From: Planctomycetota bacterium
Lineage (GTDB): Bacteria > Planctomycetota > Planctomycetia > Pirellulales > UBA7805
DNA: 64,000 bases
Direction of reading: 5' to 3'
Assembly (NCBI GenBank): GCA_003389215.1
Contig: QQVP01000119.1
Location: 372,001 to 436,000 of the forward strand
The notes under the pieces were generated by a model. That model saw nothing but the letters and a program-made list of their open reading frames with translations. It searched no databases and was not told the DNA's origin. Each line of letters opens with the position of its first letter. The stretch's first letter is position 1. This document shows positions 36,101 through 43,575 of the stretch, piece after piece. The position numbers and the translations under genes were made by a program.

Positions 36101-37328
36101 GCGGCAAACCGTCCGTCGCGTATTTCGACGACAGCGACGAGCCGTGGAAGAACCGTTGCCGGCCTCGTTGTCGCGAGCGCTCGAGGCGGCACGAGCCTAC
36201 GAGCGGCTGGCCGAGGTGTTCTACCTGGCCAATGACAAGCCGCGCCTTGTCCAGTCGCTGTTGGCCACGCTCAACCTGGCGGAGAAGGCGGGGCCTTCGG
36301 CGGAACTCGCCCGGGCCTATGCCAATGCCAGTTTCTCGGCCGGATTGGCACGGCTCGATCGCGTCGCCCGTCACTACGCCCAGGCGGGTGCGACGACCGC
36401 ACGACTCGTTGACGATCCCTCCGCGACCGCCTGGGTGGTTCAGGTCGAGGGGATTCGCCACCTGGGTATGGGGCGCCTGCCCCGCTCCCGCGAGGCCCTC
36501 CAGCAAGCGATCGACATCTATCGCCAACTCGGCGACCGGCAACACCAGGGGGAATGCGTCGCGGCGATGGCCCAGGCGGCGTACTTTCAAGGTCCGCTCG
36601 ATGAAGGCGAGGCACTGTGGAGCCAGCTGCACGACGACTCGCAGCAACGGGGCGACGAACTTCAGCAGGCCTGGGGATGCAATGGAATGGCCGAGGCCAA
36701 CCTGCGCCGCGGTGGAACGGCGCGGGCCGAGCAAGCGGTGGAACTGCTGGAGACGGCCTTGCGCATCTTCGCCAACAACGTCGATCGGATCTCCAAGTTC
36801 GGCTCCTACGGTCTGTTGGCGGTGGCACAGGCCCGCCTGGGCAAACGGGACGCGGCCCACCAGGCGGCAGCCGCCGGTCTCGAATTGGCCGACGAGCTGG
36901 GGTCTCCGACGGGATATTACTCTTTGAACGGGTATGCCAACGTCGCCGCGGTGTTCCTCTTCTTGTGGGAACAGGCGGATGCGGACAAAACGGACGCACT
37001 CCGCCAACAGGCCAGCCGCGCGTGTGCCGCGCTCGATCGCTATGCCCACACGTTTCCGCTGGGCCGTCCTCTGGCCCTCTTGTGCCGGGGACGCGAGCGC
37101 TGGCTCGCGGGCCGGCGCGGCAGCGCCATCAAGGCTTGGAGCCGCGGCCAAATCACCGCCGAAGGGATGGAGATGTCCGTGGAGGCGGGCCTCTTGCATG
37201 GCGAGCTCGCCCGACGCCTCCCGTCGTCGGATCCGCGTCGCGCGGATCACGAAACGCGTGCCTTGAGCGGTGGTGGCCACCTCGACGTGGGAACGAGCAA
37301 TGCGACAAGCGGTGGCGACACGGAGTGA
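33183..37328 (+). CDS. soluble-adenylyl-cyclase-like protein (two cyclase domains, AAA, TPR)
   Basis: 1381 residues from ATG 33183, although the frame is open further upstream. The first class III cyclase domain has both metal Asp (VLIADVSGFTTITEQ and FAGDAILAVW). The second is the degenerate partner: VVTVVFVNLPELN has Asn in place of the first Asp, then DDKGTSLLAALGLP and MGDVVNLSARLMQ. Next comes a P-loop ATPase with VLMEGQAGIGKSRLIAELLR and LIVLDDIHWIDSASW, then TPR-like helices to the end. This C1-C2-NTPase-TPR order is that of human soluble adenylyl cyclase and its bacterial relatives, which respond to bicarbonate. It faces away from the cNMP-binding/export operon with 321 bases between starts. 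Confidence 0.85.
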   Translation: MKSDALVSTVASYVPRLVLQRLHEETPETKQPIADPFRGSVLIADVSGFTTITEQLAEQGAVGAEELTRLLNDYFGRIIARIEAHGGDIVRFAGDAILAVWTAHDSEALPDTARATARCALALQRDLHDYKTDTGMPLAIKIGIGCGDFAAMHLGGEFQRWEILITGLAFVQAFAALDQAQAGEVVVSLQTWSHIDAELEGTPLQMGSVRLERDATDQVPQPTALDELEESDACDGLEFERVAAYVPGTVTARLSAGQEGWIGELRVVTVVFVNLPELNYATPLDRAQTIMRYLQLELYRFEGSINKLNVDDKGTSLLAALGLPPLAHEDDARRAVLAAMSMQRRLLELGLRSSIGIATGRVFCGSVGSRQRREYTIMGDVVNLSARLMQTALGEIHCDVLTTNLAAEHVEFRRLADINIKGKREPVAVYSPTGRRGIASVTKSELVGRESQCETLARSLDALLQRHAADEEVAQPPEAVPVVLMEGQAGIGKSRLIAELLRLALQRQVPAYLGSADSLETSTLYHVWRPVVAQLLAYDLSSDLPAVLDDRLAAVLGADSEAARFGPLLGEVLAVELADNEHTRHMTGRSRGENTRWLLHQLIGRAAERQPTLIVLDDIHWIDSASWALVEELSRDLDSLLLVLVSRPLAESAPDRYRYLVELPRTVHLELGPLQAEDTRRILCLRLGVESVPDRLVEAIQTKAEGNPLFTEQLAEVLRETILEAEGGEDVAASTRLADVGNVQFPDSLHGAVTSRIDRLEPSSQLAIKVASVIGRHFPYHALEANFPISDSRLHLREHLVAGLNADLIEVDVPEPPVTYRFQHVITQQVAYDLLLFDQRRQLHRTLAEWHQAQREQGVMVSDAALATHWQRAGEAEKAVVHYEAAGRAALRNGAYAEAAEFLTACIELSAPPETSDDRLRRAIWQRQRGEAHLGLGKLAAGQQQLEEALTLLDHRVPHTQLGIFANVAGQLLRQTVRRVFRRQRRAVEEPLPASLSRALEAARAYERLAEVFYLANDKPRLVQSLLATLNLAEKAGPSAELARAYANASFSAGLARLDRVARHYAQAGATTARLVDDPSATAWVVQVEGIRHLGMGRLPRSREALQQAIDIYRQLGDRQHQGECVAAMAQAAYFQGPLDEGEALWSQLHDDSQQRGDELQQAWGCNGMAEANLRRGGTARAEQAVELLETALRIFANNVDRISKFGSYGLLAVAQARLGKRDAAHQAAAAGLELADELGSPTGYYSLNGYANVAAVFLFLWEQADADKTDALRQQASRACAALDRYAHTFPLGRPLALLCRGRERWLAGRRGSAIKAWSRGQITAEGMEMSVEAGLLHGELARRLPSSDPRRADHETRALSGGGHLDVGTSNATSGGDTE

Positions 37329-37333
37329 CCAGA

Positions 37334-38419
37334 TTACGGCGTACCGGCCGTCGAGGTCACACCGGCATTGGGGCCCGGGCTGGCCCGCAGTCCGCACGCC
37401 TCGGCCACCAATTCATACGAGCGCCTGCGATGTTCGAAGTCGTAGCAGTTCGTGACGACGAGGATCTCGCACGTCTGGTAGCGATCGGCCACCTCGATGA
37501 TGCGATCGCGAACCTGCCGCGGATCGCCGTCGATGAACGTCGAGGCAACCTGGTCGACGTACTTGCGGGCCTTGTCGGGCAGCGGATACCGAACGGCCTC
37601 GTCCGGCGACCGCAGTCCATCGCCCAGCTCGATGAAGCGTCGCGCCGTGTTGAGATTCCGACTCGACGCGAGGAAGCGGGCTTCTGCTTCCGACGGGGCG
37701 CAGAGCACCTGCAAGGCGACACGGATTCGGGGTGTGGAATGATAGCTCGAGGGCTGGAATCGCTGGCGATACGAACGGGCGACCTCAGGGCCTGACACCG
37801 GCGTGTTGCCGAAGAAATCCGCGAACGCAAACGGCAAGCCGAGCCGCGCGGCGAGTTCTCCGCTGAAATCGGTCGCGCCCAGCAGCCAAACCTCCGGCAC
37901 CTTGCTGGGGCACGGACCAGGCTGGGAGCGGATCCCGGCCAGCGCTCCTTTCTCACACGACTCGCCGTGCAAAAGCCGCAGTAAGTCGGACACCATCTCG
38001 GGAAATCGGTCCGCGTCATTGACAGGCCGCGGGTGGGCCAGCGCCTTGGCAGTCGCGGGATTGGTTCCGGCGGCGCGACCGATTCCCAGCTCGACGCGGC
38101 CGGGATGCAGGGCGTCGAGCACGCGAAACTGCTCAGCCACCTTGAGCGCCGAGTAGTTCGAGAGCATCACGCCGCCACTGCCGACGCGAATCGTGGAAGT
38201 CCGCGCGGCGATCTGCCCCAGCAGAATCTCCGGCGACGTGCAGGCCAGTGCCTGCGCGTTGTGATGCTCGGCGACCCAATACCTCGTGTAGCCCAGTTCT
38301 TCCGCAAGCTTGGCTAGGCGAACCGATTCGTGCAGGGCTTCAGCCGCGGTGCCGTCGCAACGGATCGGCGATTGGTCGAGGACGCCGATGTCGAGCTTGC
38401 TATTCATCATGCGTGCCAT
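37334..38419 (-). CDS. LLM-class flavin-dependent oxidoreductase
   Basis: 361 residues with the bacterial-luciferase TIM-barrel fold: LDIGVLDQSPIRCDGTAAEA, YTRYWVAEHHN, SSTIRVGSGGVMLSNYSALK-like text (ARTSTIRVGSGGVMLSNYSA), and HPGRVELGIGRAAGTNP. The subgroup resembles the MsnO8/YhbW type. It uses FMNH2 and oxygen, or F420, on an unknown substrate. Its stop lies five bases from the cyclase stop, so the two converge. Being close to the peptide genes it might oxidise the product, but this is only positional. Confidence 0.85.
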   Translation of the reverse strand: MARMMNSKLDIGVLDQSPIRCDGTAAEALHESVRLAKLAEELGYTRYWVAEHHNAQALACTSPEILLGQIAARTSTIRVGSGGVMLSNYSALKVAEQFRVLDALHPGRVELGIGRAAGTNPATAKALAHPRPVNDADRFPEMVSDLLRLLHGESCEKGALAGIRSQPGPCPSKVPEVWLLGATDFSGELAARLGLPFAFADFFGNTPVSGPEVARSYRQRFQPSSYHSTPRIRVALQVLCAPSEAEARFLASSRNLNTARRFIELGDGLRSPDEAVRYPLPDKARKYVDQVASTFIDGDPRQVRDRIIEVADRYQTCEILVVTNCYDFEHRRRSYELVAEACGLRASPGPNAGVTSTAGTP

Positions 38420-38491
38420 CGTTTGTGGCGGATCGTCCCCACACCGCGACCGGACATCATCGCGGATCCCGCGGGGCGCTATGTTCGTACT

Positions 38492-39358
38492 TCACCTGGA
38501 TGCCTCGCGATTGGCAGCGGCGTGCGCAGACCGATCCAGGGTCCAGGCGTGATCGCCGCAATGGGTGATCGCCACTTTCGTCGTGGCGAACACCCGGGCA
38601 CCGATCTTGGCTAGGTACCGACTCATGGCCCAGGCCTCGCTGCAAACTTGGGCCTGTCGTTGCGATCGGCCCGTCTTCGGATCGACCACAACGCGAATCC
38701 GATCTTCGACGGAAAACCGAAAGCGGGCGATGCCATCCTCGTCGGTTTCGCGAGTCCAGGCCTTCGCCAAATCGACGACAAAGCAGCCCGTGTTGACCAA
38801 CAGGCATTTCTTTGGATCGCCGCGCCAGGGGGTATCTCGAATCGAAAACGTCGGCGGCAGATCTCGCAGTTCGTCGAAATTCAATTTGCCTTCGATGTTC
38901 CAGGGGTCGTCGACGTCGGCGATCGCGGTGCTCGTCAGGCCCTCGTCCGATTTGATCGGCACGCAGCAGGCCACGAGGTCGGCATCCAGGCGGACAAGTT
39001 CGTCGACGAGCGTATCGAGCCACTCCGGTCCAGGCGTTACATCGGCGTGCAACATCGCGAAGTAATCGCACTCGTCCCGCTCGTACGCATCACACGCAGC
39101 GCACCAAAGCGCGTTGAACGTGGCCCCGATTAACGATCCCTGCGAGATCCGGACCGTCACCTCGCCGCGGCCGAGCTGACCCGTGCGGCCGCCCGGCGCC
39201 GGATCCGTGCTCACGAGCTCAACATCTTCATAGCGCGTGGCCCAGAGGCAGGCTCCAAAGGCGGCTCCCCCGACCAGCGTGCCATCGTAGCTGGGGATGC
39301 CAACCAAGGCCCGATAGCGATGTGGCCGAGGTGATCGGGCGTCGCTCATGGCAAGCAT
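38492..39358 (-). CDS. glycosyltransferase-like (GT-A fold) protein
   Basis: 288 residues from ATG 39358 (ATG 39349 is equally possible; neither has a strong ribosome-binding site). It opens with RYRALVGIPSYDGTLVGGAA and contains SLIGATFNALWCAACDAYER and YFAMLHADVTPGPEWLDTLV, in which HADV occupies the place of the DXD metal motif. A long tail ends KVAITHCGDHAWTLD. This matches a group of GT2-like proteins also seen in phages and tailoring clusters; sugar and acceptor are unknown. It points away from the precursor genes. Confidence 0.55.
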   Translation of the reverse strand: MLAMSDARSPRPHRYRALVGIPSYDGTLVGGAAFGACLWATRYEDVELVSTDPAPGGRTGQLGRGEVTVRISQGSLIGATFNALWCAACDAYERDECDYFAMLHADVTPGPEWLDTLVDELVRLDADLVACCVPIKSDEGLTSTAIADVDDPWNIEGKLNFDELRDLPPTFSIRDTPWRGDPKKCLLVNTGCFVVDLAKAWTRETDEDGIARFRFSVEDRIRVVVDPKTGRSQRQAQVCSEAWAMSRYLAKIGARVFATTKVAITHCGDHAWTLDRSAHAAANREASR

Positions 39359-39456
39359 CCAGCGCCGTCGTGGGGGCGATGCGGGTGTAGGGAGACATTC
39401 CAGTACGGCGGCGAGAAGAGATCCGAAGTTCGCCACCAAACAGAGCAACCCAAAGA

Positions 39457-39645
39457 CTACGTCCTGATGATCTTGCCACGGTCGGAGGCGACGAACAAGG
39501 GTGTCGCCGTAACCGCTTCAGGTGGCTTCCGGTATTTGTCGTCTTCGTCTTCGTCGTCCAGATGGCGAAAGCCATTTTTCCGGCGATTGGTTGACTTCCC
39601 GCCTGCCGGTGAGGTACGATGCGGCATCTTGTCGATTGCCAACAT
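39457..39645 (-). CDS. possible short peptide antiparallel to the precursor promoter
   Basis: A 62-codon reverse-strand frame (a second ATG is at 39627) with reasonable codon use but no clear ribosome-binding site. The middle is acidic (HLDDEDEDDKY) and the end is ATPLFVASDRGKIIRT. That ending can be aligned with the cores of the two precursors (F-x-A-[AS]-D-x-G-x-[FI]-[VI]). It lies between the precursor promoter and the glycosyltransferase-like gene, 98 bases upstream of the latter. It may be a third product peptide or chance; there is no Nif11 leader. Confidence 0.3.
   Translation of the reverse strand: MLAIDKMPHRTSPAGGKSTNRRKNGFRHLDDEDEDDKYRKPPEAVTATPLFVASDRGKIIRT
39591..39620 (+). promoter_or_regulatory. 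promoter for the precursor-peptide genes
   Basis: TTGACT (39591-39596), 18-base spacer, TACGAT (39615-39620). Predicted start near 39627, leaving a 44-base leader with GGGAG at 39658-39662 before ATG 39671. Confidence 0.55.
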
Positions 39646-39670
39646 GGTCTTGAGCACGGGAGATGGGTTG

Positions 39671-40006
39671 ATGTCGAGTAACGAACAAGTGGCGGCGTTC
39701 TTCGCGAAGCTGGAATCCGACGAGCAGCTTTTGGAACGTGTCAAGAACGTCAAATCGGTTGACGAACTCGTGGCCCTGGCATCGGAGGCAGGTTTCGAGG
39801 TAACCGAGGACGAAGTCAAGTCGTACTTCGAAACCGAGCTGGCACCCTCTGAGGAAAACCAAGAACTCTCCGAGGAAGAACTGGAGAAGGTGGCCGGCGG
39901 TTTGATCTACGCTGCGGATTCCGGCAACTTTATCTACAAGTCCATCCTCGGCCGTCGCGGCGGCGGCGACGGCGGCGGCAGACTGGGCAAGGCCAGCAAG
40001 CGCTGA
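39671..40006 (+). CDS. Nif11-type RiPP precursor peptide 1
   Basis: 111 residues. ATG 39671 has GGGAG 8 bases upstream; the frame is open for another 68 codons but those do not look like leader. Residues 1-77 are a Nif11-like leader: SSNEQVAAFFAKLESDEQLL, VKSVDELVALASEAGF, then ELSEEELEKVAGG, with the double-Gly cleavage site at Gly76-Gly77. The core of 34 residues starts LIYAADSGNFIYKSILGRRG and ends in a Gly/Lys/Arg tail without Cys. The C39 exporter at 28.5-30.8 kb is the likely processing enzyme. Ser, Thr and Cys are scarce in the core, which argues against lanthipeptide rings and fits backbone modification by TfuA/YcaO. Confidence 0.88.
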   Translation: MSSNEQVAAFFAKLESDEQLLERVKNVKSVDELVALASEAGFEVTEDEVKSYFETELAPSEENQELSEEELEKVAGGLIYAADSGNFIYKSILGRRGGGDGGGRLGKASKR

Positions 40007-40132
40007 TGGCCCATCGCTCTTCGAGCGCCGGTTTCCCGGCGTCCGTGAGTCGGCAGGTCTGCGAAGCTGAGGCAAGGGGCAAGCGCCGCGTTCGCCCCCC
40101 ACAGCGAGAATATCCATAGGAGTTCGAGAATC

Positions 40133-40453
40133 ATGTCCAACGAAGAACAGTTAACGGCTTTCCTAGACAAAGTTGAATCGGACGCCGCGCTGCAGGAAGA
40201 AGTGCGAAAGGTGAAGTCCGTCTCCGATCTCGTGGCGCTCGGCAAGCAGTCCGGTTTCTCGTTCGATGAGGACACAGCTAAGAGCTACTTTCAGGAACAG
40301 GCCCAGTCCGGAGGCGACGTCGAGTTATCCGAAGAACAGCTGGAACAAGTGGCCGGCGGCGGGTACTTTCTGGCCGCGGACTCTGGCTGCTTTGTCTACA
40401 AGTCCATTCTCGGACGCCGTGGCGGGGGGCCGAGCAAGGGTGGCTTTCGGTAG
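40133..40453 (+). CDS. Nif11-type RiPP precursor peptide 2
   Basis: 106 residues, AGGAG at 40118-40122. The leader (1-76) is a paralog of precursor 1: SNEEQLTAFLDKVESDAALQ, VKSVSDLVALGKQSGF, then ELSEEQLEQVAGG. The core of 30 residues begins GYFLAADSGCFVYKSILGRR and ends GGGPSKGGFR. Compared with precursor 1, Asn is replaced by a single Cys in the AADSGxF motif, and the tail is shorter. The two genes are 126 bases apart on the same transcript. The strict conservation of AADSG and YKSILGRRGGG suggests this segment is the target of the enzymes. Confidence 0.88.
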   Translation: MSNEEQLTAFLDKVESDAALQEEVRKVKSVSDLVALGKQSGFSFDEDTAKSYFQEQAQSGGDVELSEEQLEQVAGGGYFLAADSGCFVYKSILGRRGGGPSKGGFR

Positions 40454-40480
40454 TTAATTGGGCCCCGTTAACTGGGCCCC
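40453..40480 (+). repeat. GC-rich tandem repeat after precursor 2
   Basis: GTTAATTGGGCCCC (40453-40466) is repeated as GTTAACTGGGCCCC (40467-40480), overlapping the stop codon of precursor 2. Each unit contains the palindrome GGGCCC, so the RNA can fold into a short stem without a U-tract. It may lower read-through from the precursors into the enzyme genes. Confidence 0.6.
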
Positions 40481-40826
40481 GCGGCCCCGCGATCCGCGAG
40501 AGCGAGCGCTCGAGTTGACGGATCATCTGGGGGGAAGGATGGTCATCGCCGGACGCGATGCCTATCTTGTCGCTCTGGGTTCGACCAGAACGCCTCGGCG
40601 ACAATTCTCGGAGAGGGCTGCGCTGATCGCCACGTCGGCAGCAGCGTGGTAACATGGTTCCGGGATGATTCCGTGTCTTGTCTCGGCCCTAGCACACATG
40701 GCTTCCCCGGTTCCGAGCGGATGATCCTGTGCTTACGGGACCGCAACGGCCTCGCCGATCTCCAGCGACAGCGGTGGCGAGTCCTGTCGAGCCGGCTTCC
40801 TGATCCCCAGCGACGCAGCACGGTCG
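40481..40826 (+). other. gap between precursor 2 and the TfuA gene
   Basis: About 350 bases without a supportable gene. Two short open frames (from 40458 and from 40646) have no recognisable motif and no good ribosome-binding site. It could carry an internal promoter for the tailoring genes or the decayed copy of another precursor, but neither is clear. Confidence 0.4.
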
Positions 40827-42347
40827 ATGTACGACGCGACGACTTCCTTTGCTTACGATCCTGACCGGCCGGCGTCGGTGTTCATCGGGCCTTCTCTGTC
40901 GAAAGCAGATGCCCGCGGCATCCTGGATGCCAATTTCTACCCGCCCGCGAGAATGGGGGATATCTATCGCCTGCTGGGCGCAGGTGTCGAGCTGATCGTT
41001 CTCATTGATGGAGTCTTTCATCAGCACCTTGCGGTTTGGCAGCGCGAACTACTCGAGGCGTTGGAGATGGGCGTGACGATCGTTGGTGCGTCCAGTATGG
41101 GCGCGCTGCGTGCCGCCGAGTTGTACCCACATGGCATGATCGGTCATGGTCAGATCTTTGAGTGGTATCGCGAGGGAGTGATCGATGGCGATGATGAAGT
41201 CGCCTTGTTGCACATCGACGAATCGCTGGACTATCGCGGCATGTCGGTCCCACTCGTCGACATCCGCTACCAGTTGCAGCGGGCTGTGGCAGCGGGAATT
41301 GTCGAGGCCGCGCTTGCGGATGAAGTGATCGGCGCGCTCAAGTCCGTCTACTTCGGCGATCGAACGTGGCAGTTGGTGTATGAAACGCTGCGTGCTCAAG
41401 ATCAAACAGCCACGGCCGAAGCGCTGGCTGATTTTACGGGCCCGAAACCAGCCAGCCTGAAGGCAGAGGACGCGTTGAGTGCCTTGAAATTTGCCAAGGC
41501 GTGGCTGCAACGTGAATCGCCATCCGCGCCCCCACGAGCGCTCGCAAATTCAAGAACGGAGACGCATCTCTTTCCGTTTACGCAGGTGCGGCGCGGACTG
41601 TACTCCGAAGACAGTGGAACCATTGTGTGTGTGGAGGACATTCTCCGCCGACTACGCCCGCGATCACGTCACGTATTTCGGATGGTCAGTACGGCGCGAC
41701 GACGCTTCTATTTGCGGGACTGGGCCAAGCGCCGCAAGGTAACGTGCCCGCCAGCCATGGAGGATGACTTCCAGGCCCGCTGGCTGGAAACGATGATCGA
41801 GGGTTCGCTGGACAACTGGCTTCGCAACAATGGCTTGAGGGCCGCCGAATTCTCGCAGGAAATGCGCCAGCGCGCCTTGGAGACGTGGATTCTCGAGCAG
41901 GGGCCGGCGCGGTTCGACCTGCCAGCGGGTCCCCTCTCGCCAAGTAGCGATCTATCAAAGGTACCCCGGGCCGGCACGCTTCGCCGCAGACTCCACGGCA
42001 TCCGAGAAGTGGACCAGCCGGCCTGCGAGGGGACCTTTGACGTTCACCTGCGCTCGCTCCCCTTTCTCCTGGCCTGGGCAGAAGATAGTGGCATCAACCG
42101 GCAAGCCGCGCACGAAGACCCGGGCTACCAGCGAACGCTGTCCAAATGGCAGTCGCGGTCTTCAGCACTCGCTAACGAAGTTCCGGAGGATCTGCTTGCG
42201 GACGGTGCGCTTTACGAATGGCTGCTCCATCGAGGGCCGTCTTACTTCGGATACGTTCATTGGGGCGAGGACGGAGCGGTGGCGAACGAGCTGCGATTCG
42301 CTGGAGAACTGCCCTCCCTGGTGAGGGAATTGGTACAAGGAGATTAG
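40827..42347 (+). CDS. tfuA: TfuA-like protein with long C-terminal extension
   Basis: 506 residues. The first 220 or so form the TfuA core domain: ASVFIGPSLSKADARGILDA, VELIVLIDGVFHQHLAVWQR, EMGVTIVGASSMGALRAAEL and a region with HIDESLDYRGMSVPLVDIRY. TfuA partners with YcaO proteins to make thioamides (as in methyl-coenzyme M reductase and some RiPPs), probably helping deliver sulfur. The remaining 280 residues have no family I recognise; most TfuA proteins stop near the core. The YcaO gene starts two bases after its stop, so the pair is tightly coupled. There is no clear ribosome-binding site at ATG 40827. Confidence 0.8.
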   Translation: MYDATTSFAYDPDRPASVFIGPSLSKADARGILDANFYPPARMGDIYRLLGAGVELIVLIDGVFHQHLAVWQRELLEALEMGVTIVGASSMGALRAAELYPHGMIGHGQIFEWYREGVIDGDDEVALLHIDESLDYRGMSVPLVDIRYQLQRAVAAGIVEAALADEVIGALKSVYFGDRTWQLVYETLRAQDQTATAEALADFTGPKPASLKAEDALSALKFAKAWLQRESPSAPPRALANSRTETHLFPFTQVRRGLYSEDSGTIVCVEDILRRLRPRSRHVFRMVSTARRRFYLRDWAKRRKVTCPPAMEDDFQARWLETMIEGSLDNWLRNNGLRAAEFSQEMRQRALETWILEQGPARFDLPAGPLSPSSDLSKVPRAGTLRRRLHGIREVDQPACEGTFDVHLRSLPFLLAWAEDSGINRQAAHEDPGYQRTLSKWQSRSSALANEVPEDLLADGALYEWLLHRGPSYFGYVHWGEDGAVANELRFAGELPSLVRELVQGD

Positions 42348-42348
42348 C

Positions 42349-43542
42349 TTGCCGGCGCTGGTCCCACGTTTCTCGAAAGGTACGCAGAGGCTCTGCTGTC
42401 CCCAGGAAACCCTGGAGAGGATCGAGCCTCATTGGCGCCGCTGCGGCATAACTCGCCTGGCCGACCTGACACAGCTCGACACGCTAGGAATCCCCACCTA
42501 TTCCGCGGTCCGACCCGGTGGGCAGTTACGACAGTCTTCGATGGGAAAAGGTCTGTCGACAGCAGCCGCCAAGGCATCGGCCTTGATGGAGGGCATTGAG
42601 GTCTACCACGCCGAGACGCCCGAACCGGAGGACCTCCACGACGCCAGTCGGGACGAACTTGGTGCCCGTGGTTACCGCACGTTTTCAGCCGCGGAGCTTC
42701 CGGGACACCTCGACGGGAGTGGCGGTTCCCGCTCGAACTACCCAGGGGGGGTGATGGCGTCGAGCCGCAGGCGTTTGCCTTGGGTCAAGGGCTGGGACCT
42801 GCTCGCACATGAAGAAGTGTTCGTTCCCGCCAGCTCCGTCTATTGCCAGGAGCCGGCCCTTACCTGGACCACGACGAACGGTTTGGCAAGCGGCAATCAC
42901 CCTGTGGAAGCGATGCTTCATGCCCTCTTTGAGATCGTTGAACGAGAAGCCATGAGCGGCGTATCGGTCAACGGTCGGTTGCAAGTGCGGGAGACTTGTG
43001 CCCGCGTCGACCTCGGTTCGGTTGACAGTGAAGATCTGCAAGATCTCATTGGCCGTATCACGCGGGCTGGCGCGACACTTGTGCTCTTGTGGCGGCAAAG
43101 CCCCATTCCTGTCCACACCTTTTGGGCGATCATTCTGGACCCCCACGGGAGTCCTCCTCTCCATAGCGGGTCAGGATCGCATGCCAGCCTCGAAGTCGCC
43201 GCTTGCCGCGCGGTCACGGAAGCGGCGCAGACTCGTTTGGCCCACATCCAGTCATCCCGCGAGGAGTTCGGAGTGAAAGCCCCCAACGGCGCTTACCCCG
43301 CGCGGCGGAAGGTGGTGTCCTTTTTTCTCGAGCTCGAACCGCAGCTCACCTGGCAGCAGCTTCAAAGCCTGCCCGCGCTCGGGGCGGACCGTCTGGACGT
43401 CGTCGCGACGGAAACGCTTGCCGCCCTGGCGGCCGCTGGATACCAGCATGTGCTACGCTTCGATCTGACGAAACCGAAACTCGACATTCCCGTTGTCAAA
43501 ATCATCATCCCCAAAATGCGCTTCGATGACTGGCTGCATTAG
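42349..43542 (+). CDS. YcaO-domain protein 1 (thioamide/azoline-type RiPP enzyme)
   Basis: 397 residues from TTG 42349, which has AAGGAG 6 bases upstream. YcaO enzymes activate a peptide amide with ATP. The ATP-binding motifs are present: SMGKGLSTAAAKASALMEGI with the EGIEVYHAE helix, then TTNGLASGNHPVEAMLHALF and EIVERE. The C-terminus ends MRFDDWLH and lacks the proline-rich tail of azoline-forming YcaO proteins. With TfuA directly upstream, and no E1/ThiF-like partner in sight, thioamidation of the core is the best guess. Paralogous to the second YcaO at 46129. Confidence 0.87.
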   Translation: MPALVPRFSKGTQRLCCPQETLERIEPHWRRCGITRLADLTQLDTLGIPTYSAVRPGGQLRQSSMGKGLSTAAAKASALMEGIEVYHAETPEPEDLHDASRDELGARGYRTFSAAELPGHLDGSGGSRSNYPGGVMASSRRRLPWVKGWDLLAHEEVFVPASSVYCQEPALTWTTTNGLASGNHPVEAMLHALFEIVEREAMSGVSVNGRLQVRETCARVDLGSVDSEDLQDLIGRITRAGATLVLLWRQSPIPVHTFWAIILDPHGSPPLHSGSGSHASLEVAACRAVTEAAQTRLAHIQSSREEFGVKAPNGAYPARRKVVSFFLELEPQLTWQQLQSLPALGADRLDVVATETLAALAAAGYQHVLRFDLTKPKLDIPVVKIIIPKMRFDDWLH

Positions 43543-43575
43543 GGACTCGCTCCCATCGCTCCGGGAATCTTGACC

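Noticed and set aside
35268..37397. 709-codon reverse open frame opposite the TPR part of the cyclase-like gene
   Set aside because: Antisense shadow with no recognisable domain.
39467..39670. Longer start for precursor 1
   Set aside because: The extra 68 codons cover the promoter, contain a Ser run and no leader features; ATG 39671 has a ribosome-binding site and matches the paralog.
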